Assembly: GCA_902492455.1 (NCBI GenBank)
Contig: CABULH010000014.1
Location: 33,233 to 97,232, forward strand
Length of the DNA: 64,000 bases
Direction of reading: 5' to 3'
Source: an uncultured Oscillospiraceae bacterium
GTDB taxonomy: Bacteria > Bacillota > Clostridia > Oscillospirales > Acutalibacteraceae
Shown here: in pieces, positions 59,290 to 64,000 of the stretch
Layout of the letters: each line of letters starts with the position of its first letter
Position numbering within the stretch: the stretch's first letter is position 1
Position numbers and translations under genes: made by a program
The notes under the pieces: model-generated
What the model was told of the DNA's origin: nothing
The model's input: the letters and a program-made list of their open reading frames with translations, nothing else
Database searches by the model: none

Positions 59290-60087
59290 CTATATATAAT
59301 CGTACAGTCCCCGGACCGACACCTCGCCGGAATGAAAAATTCGCCGCCCTTCGGCCGTATCCACGATTAGGCCGCCGTCCTCCGCCACGCCCATCGCCCG
59401 GCCGGCAGGAAGGAGATCGCCGCCGGGGGACAGGAGCCGAACCTCCCGCCCCACCGTGGCACAGAGCGTTTCATATGGTGCCAGCAGCGGGAGAAAGCCC
59501 TGCCGGACATATATCCCCCAGACAATTTCCAATTCATTGAGGATCGCCGCCGCCGTTTCGCCATAAGAGGGAGCTGTGCCGATGAGAGATTTTATCGAAG
59601 CAGCGCAGGGGAGTTCCTCCCGCTGGAAATCTTCCTCCGTTTGGTTCAGATTGACACCGATGCCCACCACTGCAAATCGGCCTTGTTCTCCCTGACTGCT
59701 TTCGCAGAGAATGCCGCACACTTTGCGGCTGCCGCATATAATGTCATTGGGCCACTTTATCCGAAAGGATACCCCGAATTTGTCCCCTGCGAGCCGATTC
59801 AGCGCCCGGGCAACGGCTATACCGCTTACCAGCGGAAGACCGCTCCAATCCATCTCCGCCTGCCGCAGCAGTACGGACATGGCCAAAGAAGCTCCCGGCG
59901 GCACCTTCCACGTCCTGCCCAGCCGGCCCCGGCCCCGGGTTTGGCAGCCGGTGTAGCAAACCGTTCCATGGGGCAGGGCATCCCCTGATTCCTTGAGCCA
60001 GCGGTTGGTGGAATCCACCTCCTCCAGGTGAACCGTCCGCCGTCCCAGTTCCGTGGTAGCCAATCCCCGCAGCTCCGCCCCGTTCAC
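59290..60087 (-). CDS. birA: Biotin-[acetyl-CoA-carboxylase] ligase, without DNA-binding domain
   Basis: 265 residues, monofunctional (group I) type: it lacks the N-terminal winged helix of regulatory BirA. STNRWLKESGDALPHGT, the biotin/ATP loop TRGRGRLGRTW, IKWPNDI and GIGVNLNQ are the catalytic-domain motifs; the C-terminal SH3-like cap follows (VRLLSPGGDLLPAGRAMGVA). It attaches biotin to carboxylase carrier proteins. Start is GTG 60087, overlapping the stop of the phosphodiesterase gene (GTGA), so the two are coupled. Confidence 0.94.
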   Translation of the reverse strand: MNGAELRGLATTELGRRTVHLEEVDSTNRWLKESGDALPHGTVCYTGCQTRGRGRLGRTWKVPPGASLAMSVLLRQAEMDWSGLPLVSGIAVARALNRLAGDKFGVSFRIKWPNDIICGSRKVCGILCESSQGEQGRFAVVGIGVNLNQTEEDFQREELPCAASIKSLIGTAPSYGETAAAILNELEIVWGIYVRQGFLPLLAPYETLCATVGREVRLLSPGGDLLPAGRAMGVAEDGGLIVDTAEGRRIFHSGEVSVRGLYDYI

Positions 60088-60560
60088 AGCCGATTCCTCA
60101 CAGTGTTGAGAACGACGCCGGCGGGGGTGATGTCCACCGTTCCGTAGGTGCCGCCGCTGCCATGCAGGCTGCCGGGATTCAAGATATGCAGCCCGTCGTC
60201 GTAATCAATCAGGGGCTGATGGGTGTGGCCGAACAGCAAAATATCGGCCTGCCGCTCTCGAGCAGCGCAGACCAGCCGGTAGAGCCCCATCTTAGCGTCG
60301 TACAGGTGGCCGTGGGTGAGGAAGAGACGCTTGCCGCCGCAGATTTCATCCCGGGCATAAACCAGTGATCCGCCGGCGGAAAAGTCGCCGTTCCCCCGCA
60401 CACAGAAAAAGGTGTGATCGGGAAAACGGGCTTCCATCTCTCCCGCCTCCCGGGCGCCGTCGCCTAAATGCACCACAGTGCGTGCGCCGGGCTGGGCCAG
60501 AATGGCCTGTTCCAAAGCATAGGCGTCGCCGTGGGTGTCGGATACCACCAATATTCTCAA
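60084..60560 (-). CDS. YfcE/MJ0936-type metallophosphoesterase
   Basis: 158 residues. The five metal-binding blocks are visible: VVSDTHGD, VVHLGDGARE, VRGNGDFSAG, LTHGHLYD and FGHTHQP. Members act on phosphodiesters in vitro with manganese; the natural substrate is unknown. First gene of a leftward pair with birA, divergent from the cluster at 60680. Confidence 0.92.
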   Translation of the reverse strand: MRILVVSDTHGDAYALEQAILAQPGARTVVHLGDGAREAGEMEARFPDHTFFCVRGNGDFSAGGSLVYARDEICGGKRLFLTHGHLYDAKMGLYRLVCAARERQADILLFGHTHQPLIDYDDGLHILNPGSLHGSGGTYGTVDITPAGVVLNTVRNRL

Positions 60561-60679
60561 GAAAAGCGCTCCTTTCCGTGGACCGTGAAAAAATCATTTC
60601 CGCCCCAGTGGGGTTCATATTCCGGTGGGAATCATCATAAGTATAGCATATATGCCTGAAAAAGAAAGGGTTGATACCG

Positions 60680-60940
60680 ATGGCCGATAACAAGTTAACC
60701 CCGGAGCAGCTCCAGGCTTTGGTACAGTTTGCCAGCAAGCGTCTGGGCACCACGCCTGAAAAATTGCAGCGCACCGTCCAGCAGGGAAACATGGATGCGG
60801 TAGCCTCCAGCCTGCCCAAGGAGAATGCCGATAAACTCAAAGAAGTTTTATCCGATAAGAAGAAGGCGGAGGCGCTTCTGAATTCGCCTCAGGCACAGCA
60901 GCTGATGCAGCAGCTGTTTAACAATAATAAGAAGAAATAA
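60680..60940 (+). CDS. Small helical protein, unknown (cluster gene 1)
   Basis: 86 residues, no signal or membrane segment, helix-rich with many Lys, Gln and Leu (LTPEQLQALVQFASKRLG; AQQLMQQLFNNNKKK). ATG 60680 follows AAAGGG; a TTG nine bases earlier is less likely. First of three short co-directional genes with gaps of 52 and 23 bases. Not recognised. Confidence 0.72.
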   Translation: MADNKLTPEQLQALVQFASKRLGTTPEKLQRTVQQGNMDAVASSLPKENADKLKEVLSDKKKAEALLNSPQAQQLMQQLFNNNKKK

Positions 60941-60992
60941 TGTAACCCACAACGCCCGCCCCGCGACGGCCGGCGGCGGAAAGGAGACAGCC

Positions 60993-61463
60993 ATGGACGG
61001 CGATATGGATCAGGATCTGGCACAGAAACTGAATGATCTTCTCAGCTCCCCCGACAGCATGCAGAAAATTCAGGCGGCTATGTCCGCGCTGGGACTGGGC
61101 GGTGAAGAGGGTGTGCCGGATGCGGAGGAAGAGGAAGAAGAAGCCGAGGAATCGGGCGGCTTGGATACGGCGGCTTTATCCAATCTCCTCAGTTCACTGA
61201 CCGCCGCCCCTCAGCCGGCGCAAAAAAAGAAGAAGCCCCGGGTTGTGCCCCCCAAGCAGGAAAGCGGCGGCATGGATCTATCCATTCTTACCAAGCTGGC
61301 GCCCATGATGGCTTCCATGAACCAGGATGATCAGGATACGATTTTGCTCAAGGCGCTGCGGCCTTACCTTCATGGCGGTAGGGAGAAACGGCTGGACGAC
61401 GCCATTAAGATTCTGCGGTTCATTAAAATCATGCCCCTGCTGCGGGACAAAGGGCTGTTTTAG
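60993..61463 (+). CDS. Acidic helical protein, unknown (cluster gene 2)
   Basis: 156 residues. An acidic run (AEEEEEEAEE) separates an N-terminal segment (LNDLLSSPDSMQKIQAAMSA) from a C-terminal helical domain (LAPMMASMNQDDQDTILLKA, then KRLDDAIKILRFIKIMPLL). The SSPDSMQKIQ/NSPQAQQLMQ likeness hints that cluster genes 1 and 2 are distantly related. AAAGGAG precedes ATG 60993. Confidence 0.75.
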   Translation: MDGDMDQDLAQKLNDLLSSPDSMQKIQAAMSALGLGGEEGVPDAEEEEEEAEESGGLDTAALSNLLSSLTAAPQPAQKKKKPRVVPPKQESGGMDLSILTKLAPMMASMNQDDQDTILLKALRPYLHGGREKRLDDAIKILRFIKIMPLLRDKGLF

Positions 61464-61486
61464 GGAAGGAGAAAGGAGTTTTGCGC

Positions 61487-61867
61487 ATGAGCGACGATGT
61501 AATCCGGATGCAGCAGGAGGCAGCCAATCGGGTGCAGCGGATGCAGGAAAGGAGCAGAAGACTGGTGACCGAAGCGCCGCCGCTTTATGGAGGTATACGG
61601 CAGGGACGAACACGGGAACCGGAGCCGCCTGCCGCTGTGTCTGCGCCGGCGGAACGGCGCACCGCCGAATCCCTGGAACAGCAGCGCAGAGAAGCGGAAC
61701 AGGCCCGACAGATTCATCATGTCAAGCAGCCGCGCGAAGAAAAGGGGCTGGCCTCTTTGTTCAATGGAGATCAGGACCAGATGCTTCTGCTGATGCTGGC
61801 GGTTTTGCTGGTGAAAAACGGCGCCAATATCGAGCTGATAGTCGCTCTTCTTTACTTGGCAATGTAA
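61487..61867 (+). CDS. Small membrane-associated protein, unknown (cluster gene 3)
   Basis: 126 residues. Charged, Arg/Gln/Glu-rich N-terminal 90 residues (coiled-coil-like EQQRREAEQARQIHHVKQ), then a hydrophobic C-terminus (MLLLMLAVLLVKNGANIELI and on) that probably forms a re-entrant or tail anchor. AAAGGAG precedes ATG 61487. A terminator directly follows. With genes 1 and 2 it could make a small membrane complex (inference). Confidence 0.75.
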   Translation: MSDDVIRMQQEAANRVQRMQERSRRLVTEAPPLYGGIRQGRTREPEPPAAVSAPAERRTAESLEQQRREAEQARQIHHVKQPREEKGLASLFNGDQDQMLLLMLAVLLVKNGANIELIVALLYLAM

Positions 61868-61868
61868 A

Positions 61869-61915
61869 AACCCGCTTGCAGGCCGGGACGGCTGTTGCAA
61901 GCGGGTTCCCTTTTA
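61869..61915 (+). terminator. Terminator of the three-gene cluster
   Basis: AACCCGCTTGCA pairs with TGCAAGCGGGTT (61896-61907), followed by cccTTTTATT. Confidence 0.82.
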
Positions 61916-61931
61916 TTCAGTTCTTCCAAGC

Positions 61932-62539
61932 TTACCAAACCACGCCGAAACGTCGGGAGAAATCTCGCAAAATCCGCCGCAGGCCGCTGTCCAGCAGCAG
62001 CATTCCGCGGGAGGCAATCGGGGCGGGAATGGAGCCGTAATAGGCATGGGCAATGCCGCCAGCGATGCAAGCCAAGGCGTCGCTGTCGCCTCCCAGGGAA
62101 ATCGCCAGACGGACCGCGCTTTCATAATCGTCGGATTCCAGAAAAGCCCGGATAGCAGTCGGAACGGTGCGGCTGGTACGGCAGTCAAAATCAAAATCCG
62201 GTCGAATGGCAGATAAGGGACGGGACAAATCATAGCGGAACCGCTGTTGCCGTAGCTGCGGCGTGCCGACAGCCGGGAATCCACAGCCCAGGCGCGGAAC
62301 ATTTCACCGAATCCGGCATCCGGATAGCGGGCGTAATACTGTTTATACCGCAGAGCATAGGCTTTCGCCACCATCGATGCCCCGTCAGTTTTATGCAGCA
62401 GTGCATCCGCCACGGCGGCAGTGAGTACACTGTCATCGGTGAACCGGCTTCCCTGAGGAAAAAGCGCAAACGCCGTCTGTTTGATCGGATGCCATTCATA
62501 GGTGGAACCAATGACGTCGCCGATCATTGCGCCCAGCAT
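61932..62539 (-). pseudogene. Broken ADP-ribosylglycohydrolase gene (internal deletion plus frameshift)
   Basis: The first ~103 codons from 62539 encode the family N-terminus (MLGAMIGDVIGSTYEW; FTDDSVLTAAVADALL, metal-binding TDD; YGNSGSAM). The frame then shifts near 62228, and the C-terminal part continues in another frame (IRPDFDFDCRTSRTVPTA; SLGGDSDALACIAGGIAHAY, the second metal motif GGDSDT-like). In intact relatives about 60-70 residues, including the SHNHPEG segment, lie between these blocks; here they are absent. A single deletion that was not a multiple of three explains both. The continued first frame is nonsense to 61913. Confidence 0.83.
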
Positions 62540-62563
62540 ATCGCCGCCTCCTGTACCGAAAGA

Positions 62564-62881
62564 TCACGCCTTTTCCATGAGTGAACAGATCAGATCCATG
62601 CTGTCGGGCTGAACCGTATCTTCAGCGATCTTATTTACCTGCTCATGGCCGCACTTTTGGCAGCGATAGCGGATCTGGTATCCTTTTTTGGAATGGTAGA
62701 CCACACCTATCGGCTCCATCAGACCCCGGCAATCGCTCATGCGATCTCCCACCTGTTCATCCACGTGCAGCGAGAACAGGCAAAAGGGGCAATGATCACG
62801 AAAGCTGCCGTTGGTTAACGGAAGCACTTGACGGCCGCAATGCTGACAGACAAAGGCGGTGTTTTCGGTTTTTCGGCTCAT
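62564..62881 (-). CDS. RNHCP-domain zinc protein
   Basis: 105 residues. The arrangement CQHCG ... DHCPFCLFSLHVD ... RYRCQKCGHEQ matches the RNHCP domain; the name motif reads RDHCP here, an Asn-to-Asp change. Two CxxC pairs and a His suggest zinc binding. ATG 62881 follows GGGGAGG; the longer frame to 62938 lacks a site. Function of the family is unknown. Together with the broken upstream-of-61932 gene it forms a leftward unit, 24 bases apart. Confidence 0.85.
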   Translation of the reverse strand: MSRKTENTAFVCQHCGRQVLPLTNGSFRDHCPFCLFSLHVDEQVGDRMSDCRGLMEPIGVVYHSKKGYQIRYRCQKCGHEQVNKIAEDTVQPDSMDLICSLMEKA

Positions 62882-63011
62882 GACGGTGCCTCCCCGGATT
62901 ATTTTCTTCAGTATAACACGGCGGAGGAGTGGATGCAATCAAAGACCGTATTCTTCTGCTGCCGCCTCGTAGAGATTCAGCTAAATCGATCATACTTTGG
63001 TTAGGTTTTAA

Positions 63012-63057
63012 TAAAGAAAAAAGACCGCTACAGCGCAGCAGGCGCCACAGCGATCTT
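63012..63057 (-). terminator. Terminator of sleB (leftward)
   Basis: On the minus strand AAGAtCGCTgtgGCGC folds with GCGCtgtAGCGgTCTT and continues into T-rich sequence (63012-63020). Confidence 0.85.
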
Positions 63058-63075
63058 CAGGGTACAGCACACGGC

Positions 63076-63792
63076 TCAGGAACAGAAAACATGTCGCCCA
63101 ATGGTGTTGATCACCGGGCGGGAACGAATCCATTTGTTGGTAGCCGTTTTCGGATTGTAATAATAAATGGCGCCGCCGGAAGGATCCCATCCGTTAAGGG
63201 CGTCCTGAGCGGCCCGATAAGCACTTTCTGCCACCGGCTGATTAAACTGACCGTCGTTCAGACAGGAGAAGGCGCCGTTCTGATAAATCACGCCGGTGAT
63301 GGTGTCGGGAAAAGAGGGGTGTTCCACCCGGTTCAGAACCACACCTCCCACCGCCACCTGGCCGGAATAGGGCTCTCCCCGTGCTTCCGCGGATATCAGC
63401 CGAGCCAGCAGATTGTAGTCGCTCTGGCTGTATTTTCCGCTTCCTCCCGAAGAGCCCGAAGAGCTTTGCGTAAAGATGCCCATGGCCTTTAGTGTGGCGG
63501 GGCCGGCAATACCGTCGGCGGTCAGCCCGTTTTTCTTCTGGAACCAGATGACGGCGGCTCGGGTTTTGGAGCCGTAGATGCCGTCGATTTTATCGTTGAA
63601 ATATCCCCAGTTTTTCAGCTTGGTTTGGATCTGCCGCACTTCACTGCCGGTGGAACCCATTTTGGAGAGTGTTTCCTCCGTTTGTCCGGAAGGAAGCATC
63701 GCAATAATCAGCAGATTTAAAACCACGATAGCCACTATTTGCAGCATCCGCCGGGGACTGCGGAGAGGTGCGTTCAGGTAAATTGGTCGCAT
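63076..63792 (-). CDS. sleB: SleB-type cell wall hydrolase with peptidoglycan-binding domain
   Basis: 238 residues: N-terminal membrane or signal helix (MLQIVAIVVLNLLIIAML), a PG_binding_1 domain (GSTGSEVRQIQTKLKNWGYF; YGSKTRAAVIWFQ; about 45-105), Ser/Gly linker, then the Hydrolase_2 catalytic domain (LLARLISAEARGEPYSGQVA with the catalytic Glu, GGVVLNRVEHPSFP, AAQDALNGWDPSGGA). SleB is a lytic transglycosylase of the spore cortex; homologues also act in vegetative cells. It suggests a spore former. ATG 63792 is the first Met. Confidence 0.92.
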   Translation of the reverse strand: MRPIYLNAPLRSPRRMLQIVAIVVLNLLIIAMLPSGQTEETLSKMGSTGSEVRQIQTKLKNWGYFNDKIDGIYGSKTRAAVIWFQKKNGLTADGIAGPATLKAMGIFTQSSSGSSGGSGKYSQSDYNLLARLISAEARGEPYSGQVAVGGVVLNRVEHPSFPDTITGVIYQNGAFSCLNDGQFNQPVAESAYRAAQDALNGWDPSGGAIYYYNPKTATNKWIRSRPVINTIGRHVFCS

Positions 63793-63945
63793 GCGGTTTA
63801 ACCTCCCATGAAATTACAGGATTGCGTCATTATTTTGACCGAATCGGACGGGATTATCCGTCGGCAATTTTTGAGGCGTTTTTAAGACGGAAATTGTCTG
63901 TTTCGACAAATTGGGACAAAATCCGCAGAAAGGGAAAAAAAGGAG

Positions 63946-63974
63946 TTGACAAAGTAGGAGGAGTTTGGTATTAT
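63946..63974 (+). promoter_or_regulatory. Promoter of a unit beginning beyond the window
   Basis: TTGACA at 63946-63951, 17 bases, TATTAT at 63969-63974, reading rightwards off the edge, divergent from sleB. The downstream gene is not in view. Confidence 0.75.
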
Positions 63975-64000
63975 AGCAAAGCGCTCTTGAGGGCTGGGGC

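Noticed and set aside
62224..62230. Programmed frameshift in the ADP-ribosylglycohydrolase gene
   Set aside because: About 60-70 conserved residues are also missing, so a shift alone would not restore the protein; there is no obvious slippery run.
63946..64000. Start of an rRNA operon at the right edge
   Set aside because: The promoter is good, but the 26 bases after it do not show a recognisable rRNA or tRNA start.

Overview
The window looks like the chromosome of an anaerobic, spore-forming member of the Clostridia, most likely an Oscillospiraceae/Ruminococcaceae-type gut or rumen bacterium. The reasons are a GC-rich coding sequence with purine-rich AGGAGG-type ribosome sites, consensus sigma-A promoters, Gram-positive lipoproteins and signal peptides, a SleB-type spore cortex hydrolase, an AbrB-like regulator with a zinc knuckle, and the Firmicutes order rsmD-coaD. 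No rRNA, tRNA, CRISPR array, insertion sequence or prophage was recognised. The species is inference, not read from a marker gene.

Layout. 1-2953: a MarR-controlled heterodimeric ABC exporter operon, reading leftwards off the edge. 2954-6330: an AT-rich spacer, then small regulators (PAS-LuxR, XRE, AbrB-zinc, FmdB-type zinc ribbon). 6315-14560: an oligopeptide-type binding lipoprotein, NADP-isocitrate dehydrogenase, a methyltransferase, a GNAT enzyme, and a nucleoside salvage module (ribokinase, nucleoside hydrolase, DcuC-type carrier).

14744-48814 is the centrepiece: a Gram-positive polysaccharide utilisation locus of about 34 kb. A GH78-like rhamnosidase and a convergent AraC regulator precede a 30-kb co-directional run. 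That run holds two sets of carbohydrate ABC permeases, two unusual binding proteins fused to putative carbohydrate-binding domains, two surface-anchored beta-sandwich proteins, a cytosolic and an exported copy of a GH42-like enzyme, an NHL-repeat/Yip1-like membrane protein, and GH127-like, SGNH-esterase, DUF5696-like, DUF4838-like and GH43-like proteins. It ends with an orphan 1088-residue putative glycosidase. No transporter ATPase is encoded, so a shared MsmX-type ATPase elsewhere is expected. The logic is capture and trimming at the surface, import by two transporters, and finishing by cytosolic enzymes. The glycan is unknown, though rhamnosidase, arabinosidase-like and esterase families suggest a branched plant or host heteropolysaccharide.

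48942-64000: mostly housekeeping. It contains a left-handed beta-helix protein, a NatAB-like ABC-2 exporter behind a repeat-bearing, possibly structured leader, an iron-dependent alcohol dehydrogenase, two lipoproteins (one an NlpC/P60 protein that has lost its catalytic residues), proC, rsmD-coaD, birA, a phosphodiesterase, a three-gene cluster of unknown function, a broken ADP-ribosylglycohydrolase gene, an RNHCP zinc protein and sleB. Many long antisense open frames across the locus are by-products of GC-rich codon use and were not annotated.
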